Assembly: GCA_029448655.1 (NCBI GenBank)
Contig: JACCLO010000003.1
Coordinates: 4,526,001 to 4,590,000, forward strand
Origin: Wolfiporia cocos
Lineage: Eukaryota > Basidiomycota > Agaricomycetes > Polyporales > Phaeolaceae
DNA: 64,000 nt
Direction of reading: 5' to 3'
Position numbers and translations under genes: made by a program
The notes under the pieces: generated by a model
Database searches by the model: none
The model's input: only the letters and a program-made list of their open reading frames with translations
What the model was told of the DNA's origin: nothing
Part shown: one piece after another, positions 20,480 through 35,115 of the stretch
How the letters are laid out: each line of letters opens with the position of its first letter
Position numbering within the stretch: position 1 is the first letter of the stretch

Positions 20480-23133
20480 CTATGCTGAATTATCTCGGTT
20501 TGCCTTTTTCGTATGACCAATGATTCCTGCTCCACGAAGAAAGACTATCGCAAGGACAGCCCCTATCTTAATGTATAAGTACGCGGTATGCTAAGGCGAG
20601 AGGTCAATGAAACCGCTCACCGAGAGCCCCAATCGCAAATCCAGTCCACAGTGCACCTCTATAGCCGGCAAGCTGTGCACTTGCAGGAGCATTTGTCCCA
20701 TTGATGTTGACTACGACTCCATGCTCGAGCGACACTTTGGTCAGCTGCGAGTCATATACAATAGTGGTGATTGCCAACCCCAGAGCGGTACCAAACTACG
20801 AAGCAAACGGTCACGGAACAACGCAAGACACGTGAACGGAGTGGCATATACCTGGGTCATTGTCTGGAAGATTGCGCCACCGACACTCTGCTCATGTGGG
20901 AGACAGACCTTTGCTACGAATAACGTCCCGCTAGCAAAGACGAAGTCCACCCCAAACACGCTGATAACAGCGGCGGGGAATCCGAACGCCCAATACGGAG
21001 CGGTTGTGTCGATTAGCGCGAAGAGTAGGTTTGCTGTCGCGGTGAGGCTCAATCCAAATCCTAGGAAAGAGCGTCGAAGGTAAGTCGGGCTCATAAAATG
21101 TAAAGAAAAGTGCGAACTGGTGCGTGAATGTAGGAAGTTTACTTACCAACAAGAAAAACAAGTGGTACGTGTCCAACGACAAGGGCAACAATACCAGTAC
21201 ATATAACGCCGGTGATAAACATCGGAAGCATCCGCACCATAGTGAGTACAGGGTCCAGACCAATATAGTCTTGGTAGTATAACTACAGGACAACCGGATG
21301 TTCTGTTAATATGCTGCATGCGCCAAAACAGAAAGTTCGGACATACCTGAATCCAGAAAATGAAGCTAGTAAATGTGCAGTACGTCAACAGCGCGAGCAC
21401 AAGCGCCACTCCCAGCTTTCCCCGCGCACGCCCCCACAGCGAAACTTTCATGAGCGGCGGCGAAGCCCACCACTTTCCGGCATGCTGCACCGCATATTCT
21501 TGCAGGCGCGTCTCCACTATCTTTATAGGATTCCACGTCGAAGGTACTGGCCGAGGAAGCGCACGCTCGGGATCGCTCTTCTCTGTGGTAGAGCCGGATG
21601 GAGTAGAGGGCTCAGGCTCTAGAAGAGCATCCTGACACATTTCTAGGAATCGTTCCCATGCAACGTAGGTGAGCAAAAGTATAACGCCTGCGACGAGCAA
21701 ACCAATAATGTCTGTGAAGAATCCGTTGGCATACCGGATGCATCAGAGGTAACAAACATGTGAGGTATCAGTTTCTGATATGAGATAAGCGAGGACTTGA
21801 TGCTCACAGCCCGTTTTCCAACCATTAGGTGCAATACTTCCGTCGGACAGAATGAAAATCAGAAGGACCAAACTGGCGGTGACAAGAAATGCTCCTAGCC
21901 AGTCCACGCGACTGGCATGTGACAACATGTTCAAGAATCAGGGTAGAGCAAAGTGGTTGGATAACCTACCGATCCTTCTCCGTCGACGGGAGATCCGCAT
22001 CAAAGCTCAGTAGCCCTCCCAAGAATACAAGGGCACTCAGACCTGCTTGGAAAAAGAACATTGAGCGCCATTTAGGTCTGCGTGGAATATGATCAGTATC
22101 GAGTATCTGCTCGTGATTTGCGAACACAGGTTATGAACCACGAGACATTTGGTGGCGGAAACAGTGAACAAGGATTTAAGGAGTACGTACTTTGTGACCT
22201 CTGTCAGTACTCCTCCAATTGCGCTACCGATTGCTGCACCTACGGGGGCACCTGCACCGAAGGTTGAGAATGCCACGGAGCGAGTGCGCGATGGTGGAAT
22301 AGAATGCGCAAGGATGCCCAGCTGTTTTATTCAGAGCGCATGCGTACGGAGAGGCAAAGAATCGCTTACAGCCGCGGGAATGGATGCAGCAGCGCCTAGT
22401 CCATGAAATCCACGAAGAACATCAATCGTGATCTCATCTGGGAAGCACGAGCATGCCGTTAGCAACGGACTGAACAGGACGAGACCGAACGGGACAATGG
22501 GAAAAGCTGAAAATCCATCCGGATGGCAGATCATGAATAAGGAAATCCCCTTGCAGTATTTACGGGGTGTGTTGGTAAGTAAATAGTCGGTGTTATTTGG
22601 GATGAAGCAATCAAGGTTCTTACTCTTGGCAAAACCACATCCTAGGCCAAAAACTCCAAGAAGGAATGTGCCCAGCAGGAATGCTTTCTTGCGTCCGTAG
22701 AGGTCAGCAAGTCGTCCGAAAAACAACAAAAGACATCCCTCGATTCGGCGGGTAATTCAGAATGAGATTGCAGTATATAGCAGTAACGCAACATACTGAA
22801 GATAACGAATAAGCGGAAATGAGCCACTGTAGGCGATATTGAGGTATGTTGAGATCCCGGCCGATGGTTGGAAGGGCGATGGATACAGAAGTACTATTGG
22901 ATGCCTAAGCACCCGATTAATATCCTTCATCGCTTTCTGGATCAAAGACGCACATTGAGGATCATTGCGGTAGTACACGTAGCAATGAGGGCAAAGGTCC
23001 GCATCTTACTCATAGGACGATATACATGTTGATCAGTGTGCACCGTCATAGATTCCTGCTGCTTTGCATCTTCCGGCGCGGGGGCCATAGCGGCGAAGGC
23101 TACAGTCGAAGGCAGAGATGCGCCTTGGCTCAC
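20480..23133 (-). CDS. MFS transporter, DHA2-like multidrug/metabolite exporter (12 exons, about 593 aa)
   Basis: Minus-strand exons are 23133-22954, 22904-22797, 22738-22624, 22437-22370, 22321-22191, 22077-21970, 21911-21808, 21711-21347, 21282-21147, 21060-20852, 20795-20621 and 20562-20480. Landmarks are TSVSIALPTIGRDL (TM1-2 loop), GRLADLYGRKKAFLLG (MFS motif A), DVLRGFHGLGAAASIPAA, GAGAPVGAAIGSAIGGVL (motif C-like) and KPKWRSMFFFQAGL, which fit a 14-TM DHA2 drug:H+ antiporter. A long hydrophilic loop at about residues 300-360 contains EPEPSTPSGSTTEKSDPE. The protein acts at the plasma or vacuolar membrane; the substrate is unknown. The intron at 22623-22438 (186 nt) is long for this gene. 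Neighbouring the P450 suggests, but does not prove, a shared role. Confidence 0.88.
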
Positions 23134-25101
23134 ATAATACTATAGCTTCCATAGAATTTCGAGTTATAGTTACTCGGCAATTATTCGCTGAAACAGCAGG
23201 TGATCCTGGGCACGGAGGCTTTTCGCGCCCCGTACATTAACGCACACGGGTTTCCGAAGGAAGCTCGCGCTGTGAGTGCATCCTCGACTTCGTATCAACA
23301 TAACATGGCTTCTTGTTGCAAATGCAGAAACTGCAATTGGTCGTCACCAATGCGAGACTAGAGGTGTCTATGTTTCCTGGGCGCTCGAATCATCGGATCG
23401 GAGTTGGGTGTGGCCAACTTACGTACTCGTTAGTGCATCTGGGAGTCCCACTGAACTCACGGCGAATCCTTCGTAGCAGTCGGACGAAGTCTGCATCCAT
23501 CGCGAAGCGCAACGGGCTCACATCATCATGCGAGCGCCGTAACTCCGTAGCGAGCTAAAAGTCTATCAAGCGGGTAGCTGCGCATCATGATTCGGCAGCT
23601 TCGAGTGGCAGGACAACAGTCCGGAGTCAACTCTGTAAGTGCGGTCCATTACCTTCGACTGTCAAGGAGAAGGTCGACTTGACCCCCCAAAATTGAAGCC
23701 AGTTTCGACCAACAGACGCCCATATGCACGTGATGTGCTTGATGACAACAGTTCGACTCCCAGTGAGCGCATACATAGCATTTTATTATCACCACGTTTT
23801 GTAGTGTTCTTTGAGAAACGTTGCTATGCCCATATGTTTTATTCAGAATCCTTGCTTGCTTATGGTATTATTCCTTCTCCAGGGCGAAGACTTGATCATT
23901 TAGTGCGCGGCATGCAAGCGCCCACACGTTGGCGCTTAATGCGCCACAGTCAGACCAGGGCGCCGCAGTGACGTGCACCACCGCGACGCCGAGCACCAGA
24001 TTCCCTGCCGCCCGATTCGCGTACCGTCTGGCGCAATGAGTGGACCAACGCGTACGGATACGCGTAGGTCGCTCAGATACGACGCCCTACCGTCGTGTCC
24101 CCCCGCCTCGATCCGCTGTCACCTCCCTCACCGGATGTGCCGGTCAAGCGGCTACGCTTCTAGTGTATGAACTGCTTGCACGCTTTGTCAGTTTGGACAT
24201 TCCGCCCACCCACCCCATAGTGTTGGGTGTGAAAGTGAGTGCGCTAGATAGCGTACGAAGAAGCTCAGCGTTGGCACTCCTAACGGGAGACAGCGAGTGA
24301 CAGCGCATACATATAGTGTTGCTATGCAGAAGCAAAAGCCCCAAACTACCAAATAACCAATGTATGAACGTATTGAACCGTTAACCGGCGCGGTGTTCAG
24401 TATCGCGCCTTTCCATATAGTAAGGTATCATACTGGCGCCCAACAGCGCGCGGCGGGATTGCATGCTCCAGCATTGGGATTGCTACAATTTGAATGAACA
24501 TGGTTGTAACCTTCAGTCACTTCCGACTTGACGCTGTTATGTCTTGTGGATACAGCACTGTATGGTTCAAAAAATCACTACCCCTCTTTCCGTAGTCATC
24601 ACGAATGTCAGTTGTGAAAATAGAGTGCATGAACGCATTCAGGCGAAGGTCAAGCGCCGATGCCAGTCGGCACTTCCTCGTTTGTCATTGTGGGCAATTT
24701 CGAGACTCGACAAACAATGAACCTGGTCATCGCGCGTTAAGGCCTAAATACAGCTTTGAAGGTCAACTCGCCTGAAGCCAAACGCGGCGAGGCGCGTATT
24801 GGGGATGATCGGTGCTCTTGGAATTCTCGGAACCTTACCGCGAAATATCAGTCATTCACCAGTTGGCAGCACGGAGTAAATGAATGCGGGGAAAGTCCGA
24901 TAGATGATGCCCATACAATTACATCGGGGTATCCATTCTCAAAAACCGCAAGATAACTAGTGTAGATAGCATGAGCATCGAGCATTGCCGAGCGGTAGCC
25001 TGGTCGCTCTCGCCCCTCGAAATGCCCGACTATACTGTAAAATAGACTCAATATGTAGGTACGAACGAAAGTGAAGGGTGCGCGGGGAGGGAACAACTGG
25101 A
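23134..25101. other. Intergenic stretch without recognisable genes
   Basis: Nearly 2 kb between the MFS start and the 3' end of the AP180 gene. Only short frames are present (for example 23639-23971 and 24040-24300), with no recognisable domain or exon chain. Confidence 0.5.
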
Positions 25102-28100
25102 TCAAATCAAGGAGGCACTGCCGTTCTGCTGCTGCTGAGGCTGGAAACCCGATGCATTCTGGCCCATCCCACCGAGCGCGCCGAATTGCCCTGGGTTAAA
25201 TGGCGGAGCGCCCGTGCCGGAGTTGCCAGCGCCGAACAGCGAGCTGCCCAAGCCGCCGCCAGTTGGCGTCGACGTGAGGAACGATGGCGGGCCCGTGTTG
25301 CCAGCGCCGAATCCACTGCTTGTGGCTGACGACGTCGCCGTGAACATAGTCGCCCGGAAGGGGTTCGCAGCCCCCGCGGAGCCGGTCATCTGCGGGCGCA
25401 AGCCGACACCTGGCGACTTGCCCAGGCTTCCGAAGGCTCCTGTTGGCTGCGAGCCGAATGCACCGGTAGGTTGCAGGTCTAGTGCACCAGTGAGCTGCGA
25501 GCCAAATGCGCCCGTTGGCTGGTATCCAAGCGCGCTGTTCTGCTGCGAGTTCATACCCGGGAGCCCGTTGCTCGCCGTGCCATTTTGCGTTGGCGAGGTG
25601 AGTGACGACTGAGGCGTCTCTCCCGGGGTCGTCGGAGCAGATTGAGGTATTGGCGGGAGCGACTCCAGCAGGGCGGCACCGAACGAAGAGGACGGCTTGA
25701 ACGGTTTGAGGCCGCCAAAGCCCGTTTTCTGCGGCTGCAGCAGGCCCGTTGATGATCCGAACGAGGTCGCGGTCGCGCCCGTCGGCTGGCTAGAGAAAGA
25801 AGAGAAAAGAGAGTCAGAGAACGTGGAGCCCGTGGACGTGGGTTGTGGAAGGAGTGGAGAAGTCGATCCTGTTGTGCCGTTCGACTCGCCAGGCGTGTTG
25901 AAAGTGAATGAAGAGGCGACGTTGGACATCGCCGTGCCCGTTGGCTGCCCACCGAGCTGCGAACCAAATGCACCCGTGCCGAATCCAGAGGCAGTTGGCG
26001 AGGTCTGCTGCTGGTTCTGTGTCCCATTCGGCTGGCTGCTCTGCCCTGTGCCCATGGCAAGCTCGAACAGAGTCGGCGGTTTTGGCACAGGCGGCGGCGG
26101 CGCAGCGATCGGCGTCCCGAAAGGATTCCGCGAGCCCGTCTGGTGTGTCTTGATCGGGTTCGCAGGCGGGGGGCCGGACGACGATGCAGCAGGGATCGCG
26201 GACAGGGGAGCGGACGCCGGCCGGGCCGGGCCCGCGTTGTACGGGTTACCAGCCGACTGTGCGATTGGCGCGGCAATCTGCGACGGCCCGGCCATCGGGC
26301 TGAACATGCTGAAATTGGGCGTGTTCGGGCTGCCCTGGAAGCCGGTGTTCTGCGTCGGGAACGGATTCGTGCTGATGGGCTGCTGCGTGGGTAGTGGCGG
26401 GTGCTGGCCCATGCCGAGGGGCGACATTCCGGTCATTTGCGGGAACATGCTTTGGCGGAAGGGGTTTGAGCCAGTCGTCTGCGGTTGCAGGAATGCAGTG
26501 TGCTGAGGCTGAACGAATGGCGCCGGTTGCTGTTGCTGCTGCTGCTGAACCATCTGCATGCCAAATGGATTGGTCGAGGTGTGTTGGGGCACGATGAAAC
26601 CCGTCGGCTGCGGCTGCATTTGCATTTGCATCTGTCCCTGAGGCTGAACGAACGGCTGGGCAGCGCCAAACGGTGCACCGGTCATCATCTGCATCTGATG
26701 CTGTGCAAAGGGGTTGTGCGCGGCATGCTGCTCGAAGTAAGCTGTCGATGGACTATTGGTCTGCGAGTTGAACATCGATTGCTGCTCGCCCTCGATGGCG
26801 GAGAAGAAATCGATCATAGCCTGGCTTGACTTAGCTGGTGCCGCTTGTGACGATGATGCTTCACTTGATGCTTCTGGCTTCTTCTCTGCAGCTGGAGAAT
26901 GATGATCAGTCATTTCATTTGATCGTATGTCATACGACAGCGTACGATTATCCGCCGGCTTGCTAGCCTGCTTAGGAGGCGCCGAAGTACCCAGCCGTTC
27001 ACTCCGCTCTGCAGCCTCCTTGTTAGCCTTGTATTCAATTCTATTCTGCTCGAAGTTCGGATCCTTCAAGTACTCCTCAAGAGCACCTGCAAGCGATACT
27101 GGGGCCTGTTACAGACGTTAGCAGTCGAAAGCACAATTCAATAATAGCACCCACGTGTCGGAGGTTAGGGATCGACACCTGCAGGATGTTCTGTAGCTTT
27201 TTAGCGACGCCTAGATACTCGACTACCCGCTCCGTTTCCTTGCAGAAGTGCCGATAGATATTAAGCGCCTCCTCGGCATCGCTACGGAACATCTCAAAGT
27301 AATGTTCTATTACGTTGTTAGTCTACAATCGGAGGACGAACGGACAGACATACCCAGAACATTGATGACGCCCTCATTGCAAGCCTGGAAGAGAATAAGC
27401 AGATCCTTCACTAACATACGAAGCGCTGTCATGTTGAGTTCGTTATCCAAGTCGTCAAGGTAGAACTGAGGGTCTAGTGAACAACAAGTAGCCAACTGGA
27501 TCGTGAGACGCACCCGACACTCGACGAGCGCATCAATCATCCTCTGCACGATTTTGGTCTCGCGCAACAGTCCCTTCTCCACAGTCATGATACGCAGCTT
27601 ACGACCAGCAAGCGTTTTGCTCCGTTGCACACCTCCGCCGCCGCCGAACTCATCGGGCAAGTCTTTTGGTCGAGAGCGTGACCGAGTTGACCTGTTTTGT
27701 TCCTCCTCGACTGCCTGCGAGACACGCATGTCCCTGTTGTTCTCCGCCTGCACTCGGATAGCATCATGCCTCAGCTCACGATATGCGCGGATACGGGCGT
27801 CCAGATAGGTTGCATAGTGCTGGAGGTTCTGCGGGGCGTTGTATCCTATACAGGCGGTCACGGGCGAACACAGTCAGGCGGCGACGAAAGTGCTCACCCT
27901 CCCAGTTGCCGGCCGAGACGTTTTTGAGCCTCAGGATGTCCGACGACGACAGGTACGAGAGCACGTTGTCCGTTGCGCCGTTGCGGATCATGCTGTGCAG
28001 CACGATTAGCGCCTTGAAGACGACCTGGGGGGACGATGAGCTCACTCCGCTGCACGCAGCGCTCTATCGTGCCTGACGCACCAACGAATTGGGCTCGCGA

Positions 28101-28299
28101 AAGCGAGGAATCAACGCCTTGCACACATCGTGCACCGCTCCATCTTCCGACCACGTAGCGGCCAAGATCGGGTCGAGATACTGAGCCTCATGTTCAGCTG
28201 TCACCTACAATGTTTATCTTGGAGACTGCTGACCTTGGCCTTTGGAGGGTTCGGCTTTGGCTTGCATGCGCCCTTGATCGCCTTTTCGTAGCTGGTCAT
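25102..28299 (-). CDS. AP180/CALM (Yap1801-like) clathrin assembly protein with ANTH domain (7 exons, about 963 aa)
   Basis: Minus-strand exons are 28299-28234, 28180-28082, 28024-27898, 27845-27514, 27465-27354, 27306-27155 and 27105-25102. Residues about 1-300 form the ANTH domain: MTSYEKAIKGACKPK, YLDPILAATW, VFKALIVLHSMIRNGATDNV, NLQHYATYLDARIRAYREL, FRSDAEEALNIYRHFCKETE. The basic patch KPKPNPPKAK fits PI(4,5)P2 binding. The C-terminal 600 residues are low-complexity (Q, P, G, S, N) with at least six NPF tripeptides, which bind EH-domain proteins, and many Q.TG units (QPTGAFGSQLTGALDLQPTG). It recruits clathrin and cargo at endocytic sites; this role is by homology. The start was chosen because it gives the canonical N-terminal helix. 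It is divergent from the GH47 gene, with 395 bp between start codons. Confidence 0.9.
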
Positions 28300-28694
28300 G
28301 TCTGCAGCGGAGGGAGGGCAGGGGTACGACGACGGGGGACACGGGCAAGGAGTGCACGACGGTAAGCGCCGAGGCCATATTCAGCAACGTCGACTAACAC
28401 CCGAAGATGCCAGCTCCGAGATTCGTGCGCCGCGCACACACCTTGCCGTCCGACTCTCATTTTCCTTCACTGCTCTCCGCAACGTTGTGCAGTTATAGTG
28501 CTTTGGGGCAAGCGTCGGCTGGTGGACGAGATTAAGCAAGCTGTGCTGCTGCTGCGGATACCAACTGCACTGCTGCGGTCGCCGCTCCATGATCTCCAGT
28601 GATCTCCATTGAACGCTCACGGCTCTTTCTTCGCCTCTCCTATCTCCTAGACTGTCTCGGCGACACGTAGTACGCCTGGACACTCCCTTGGGAT
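28300..28694. promoter_or_regulatory. Divergent promoter region, AP180 and GH47
   Basis: 395 bp lie between two divergent start codons and should hold both promoters. CTGCTG-type runs and short pyrimidine tracts are visible near 28540-28650. No clear TATA box or operator is evident. Confidence 0.5.
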
Positions 28695-31346
<2,652 letters not shown>

Positions 31347-31891
31347 GCTCTCTCCGTTGAAACATGTGCGTCAAGTTCGCGAATCATCCCTACCGCTCGA
31401 CATCAACCATAATGCTGACTCCGGGATTGCCTTAGTCGTCGTACACTCTTGGCATGGAGATGCCCAGCGTTGTCGAAGCCGGCTGGTGCAGGTGCCGTGC
31501 GACGATGAAGCCCTAGTCGACGCGAGTGGTCCGCGGAAGCGGGGTCAGATGTCCGGACTGACGCAGATGCGGAGGTTAGGGTGTCGTAGAATTGGACAGT
31601 ATCTATTTAGACGGAACGATATACCGCATACCATTTTGATGTGATCATTGTATGTGAGCACCTTGTATATTCGATGATCTGTCTTGACTATACTCAATAT
31701 GCACGCTACACCTGAATGCCTAAATTGTAAGCCCTTCTTTCATTTCATCAAGCCGGAAGCATTTGTCGGGCCTCTGGGCCGACCTGTTCAAGAAGCGCGC
31801 GCGTACGATCGGTATCATCTGACCTACGGTCTGCCCCGGACCGCGCGCCTTGCCACTTTGAACAAGCTACGGTGCGGGCCTGACATATGAA
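31347..31891. other. Intergenic stretch between GH47 and glycerol kinase
   Basis: About 545 bp on the same strand between the GH47 stop and glycerol kinase. No recognisable gene. It should include the GH47 3' UTR and the glycerol kinase promoter. Confidence 0.5.
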
Positions 31892-31969
31892 ATGGAAATG
31901 GCCAGCTTCCTCCATCGCATTCTCCGCATCCCCCCTCGCTTCTCTCTATCCCGCCTCCACTACTCGACC

Positions 31970-34065
31970 ATGTCCGCGCTCAAAACAGGCGAATTTGTCG
32001 GCTCCCTCGACTGCGGCACCACGTAGGTTTCCGCGCGAACAACAGCCGCACCTCTAATTGCGTCCGCAGATCTACACGCTTCCTCATCTTCGACAAGTAC
32101 GCGAACATCGTCGCTTCGCACCAGATTGAGTATCCCCAATATTACCCCGAGCCTGGGTAGGTCGTTCTCCATTCCGAGAGCGTGGCACGCGACTCACTCC
32201 GAACCCAGATGGCACGAGCAGGATGCGGACGAGATCATGGAGAGCTGTGACGTGTGCGTCGCCGAGGCGTGCGATGCGCTCGAGTCGGCAGGGTGGTCGA
32301 AGGACAGCGTGAAAGTCATCGGTGTGTCTCTCGCTGCGCCCACGTGACCGACGCGACATGACGCGTGCGCGATCGACAGGGATCACGAACCAGCGCGAGA
32401 CCGCCGTCGCGTGGAGTCGTAAGACCGGCAAGCCGCTATGTCGCGCCATTGTTTGGACTGACTCCAGGACGAAGAATACCGTGACCCACTTCGAGCACAA
32501 GCTCGGCTATGTCGGTCTGGAGGTTGAACCGGGTGTATTCAAGAAGGGAAGGGAGGGCGAGCACGCGCTGAAGGGACTGTGCGTGCATTTCTTGTTGCTG
32601 TGCAACAAACTACATTGCTGAAAGCGTATGTAGCACTGGTCTTCAGCTGTCAACGTACTTCTCCGCCATAAAGCTGCGTTGGATGATCGATCATCATGCA
32701 AATGTCAAAAAAGCACATGAGGAGGACGACCTCGCATTCGGGACCGTCGAATCTTGGATCGTCTATGTAAGCCGTTCTGCGCTTTATACACCATCCTGAT
32801 ACTGACTTCATGCTCTAGCGCCTAACAGGAGGTGCTAAGTCAGGCATTCACGTCACAGAAGTGACGAATGCATCCCGTACGCTTCTCATGAACCTGCGCA
32901 CGCTGGAATGGGAGCCTGTCATGCTGAAGTTCTTGGAGATCAAAGATTCTGTCCTTCCCAAGATTGCTTCGTCATCTGAGGTGTACGGCGAGGTTGCATA
33001 TGGCGCGCTCAAGGGGGTCAAGATCGGCGGTCTCGTAGGCGACCAGCAAGGTGCTCTTGTCGGTAACAAGTGCTTGAAGCAGGGTGAGGCGAAGTGCACG
33101 TATGGCACTGGTGCATTCCTCCTGTTCTGCACGGGCACGGACATCGTATCGAGTGCGCATGGTCTCTTAAGCACAGTAAGTTCAGTGTCACAGCTCGCGT
33201 TGGGGCACCCTCTACCATTACTGCAGGTCGCCTACAAGGATGGCCCAACCGGAAAGCCTATCTACGCCCTAGAAGGCAGTAGTAAGTGCTATTTTCTCAC
33301 AATGCTGTCTGCATGTCCTTGAATCTCGCTCTAGTCGCCGTTGCTGGCAGTGCTATCAAGTGGCTCAGAGATTCTATGGGCCTCCTGAAGGATGCAAACG
33401 ACATAAACACTCTGGCGGCATCCGTTCCTCGAACGGGTGGTGTATACTTCGTACCCGCGTTCTCCGGTCTGCTCGCTCCATACTGGGATCCTGGAGCAGC
33501 AGGTCTCCTCATCGGTATGCCCCTTCTTTTCCTCCATATGCTGGATATGCTAACGATGTGGTTAATATGCTTCTAGGTCTCTCAGCCTACACCACGCCCG
33601 GACACATCTGCCGCGCGACGCTCGAGGCGAACGCGTTCCAGACACGCGAGATCCTCGAGAGCATGAAGCTCGACTCCAACACGCAGCTCAAGCTGCTCAT
33701 GGTCGACGGCGGCATGACGAACGGCGAGATGGCGATGCAGGTCCTCGCGGACATGGGCGGCTTCACCGTCGTCCGCCCCGAGATGCGCGAGTGCGTACCC
33801 CCCCCGTGCCCCTCCTCATGAGCCATGTTGACGCGATGTGTCCACGCACAGGTCGACCGCCCTGGGCTCTGCGCTTCTCGCGGGATCTGCGATCCGCCTG
33901 TTCGGCTGGGATATCAGCAAGCCGGAGACGCTCGCTGAGGTTAACACGAAGGGAACGCGCGAGTTCACGCCTACGATTACCGAGGAGCTGCGCGAGAAGA
34001 AGTGGATCGGCTGGAAGCGCGCTGTGGAGAGGTCTCTCGCGTGGGAAGAGGGCGTCGACGAATGA
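31970..34065 (+). CDS. GUT1: Glycerol kinase (10 exons, about 534 aa; longer start possible at 31892)
   Basis: Exons are 31970-32022, 32070-32156, 32209-32321, 32380-32578, 32634-32766, 32819-33175, 33227-33281, 33335-33514, 33577-33790 and 33852-34065. FGGY-kinase landmarks are [16 protein letters not shown] (phosphate-1 loop), [74 protein letters not shown] and [11 protein letters not shown]. It phosphorylates glycerol to glycerol-3-phosphate for glycolysis and lipid synthesis. Length from 31970 is normal for Gut1. Two upstream in-frame ATGs at 31892 and 31898 would add MASFLHRILRIPPRFSLSRL and a few more residues, rich in Arg, Ser and hydrophobics and without acids, like a mitochondrial presequence. 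Confidence 0.93.
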
Positions 34066-35115
34066 TGCAACGAAGGCAAATCATGAATGAATGGAGATCT
34101 CAGGGCGCGTCATATACCGGCTGGCTTATTTCCTGTATAATGGATGTATTGTAGTAGTAAGGCATGCGAACGCGTTAGACTAGAGGTGCTGTGCGATGCA
34201 TTTACAGCTCGGCTTCCCGGGAACGTCGCGATTGCTTGTGCGTCATATACATTGGACGGCGTGTCAGGGAAAGCATTCAGTGAATATTAATATAATGATC
34301 ATGATACGGCTCTAGATTTGGCCCGCACGCTAACACCATTAGGGTTAGGGTTCAGGACTTCATCATCTCCAACTTTCCGGGACCTGTTATGATCATGTAA
34401 TACTATGTTCACTTGTTCTAAAGTTCATCAGATCCGCTTTTGACTTTCTTACTGGGAAGTCTGGCTGATCTTGCTATGGAGTTCAGGCTAGATCTATTAA
34501 CTTAGATAGGCTGAAACGTGGCTGCTGCAGTGTGCACTACGAAAACCGCATCGATCAGCGATCAAAACGCAATGAGCATCAAGTTCAGAAGTATCTCGAT
34601 GACGTCGTCAGTTTGCGCAATAATTGAGGACCCAAGGTACTCTTGAGCTTTTGATACGCAGCGACATTTCCGCAGCGTAACACAAGACGGAAGTATCGAT
34701 TATCAGAGCCATCTGAACAACACCACTTCCTCACATATCCATATCACTTCATTCTGGAGTACGATTCTGCCCCTGAAATGATCTCACATGCTCCAGGAAG
34801 ATGAGCGTGGACCCCATGCTGCCTCGTGGTACGCCACTCGGCTCTACTACCTCTCGTTCAGGCAACTTGACTAACTACGAACCGCGCTCGAAGGTTGAAG
34901 TTAGACATGCGACTTCGTAGCCCTGCTCCTCCGATCTCGCAATGACATTGATCACCCTATGCGCCGTCACTGCAGACGACCTCAATTATCTGCTCCGTAT
35001 CATTCATGCAGCTCTTATCTGTTTCGTATCATTCATATAGCTCTGCGCCATAAGCTTGCCAGGTGCGGCTCGATTCCAGTAACGCTGGGTAACCTGCTTG
35101 CAATAGACTGCCGAC
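34066..35115. other. Intergenic stretch with short telomere-like motif
   Basis: About 1.05 kb without a supportable gene. It contains TTAGGGTTAGGGTT at 34339-34352 and AT-rich sequence around 34285-34310. A 39-codon frame starting at 34801 has no recognisable features. Confidence 0.5.
34339..34352. repeat. Interstitial telomere-like motif
   Basis: TTAGGGTTAGGGTT is 2.3 units of the fungal telomere repeat. It is short enough to be chance or a relic of end repair; flanking sequence shows no further copies. Confidence 0.6.

Noticed and set aside
23740..23790. Possible tRNA T-loop (GTTCGACTCC)
   Set aside because: No matching T-stem, acceptor stem or anticodon arm could be paired around it.
25697..26506. 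269-codon plus-strand frame
   Set aside because: It lies opposite the AP180-like coding exon, whose GC-rich repeated sequence leaves the antisense frame open; it has no domain.
28201..28233. 29-nt first intron in the AP180 gene
   Set aside because: Too short. The acceptor before TATCTCG gives a 53-nt intron and the canonical PKAK-YLDPI junction.
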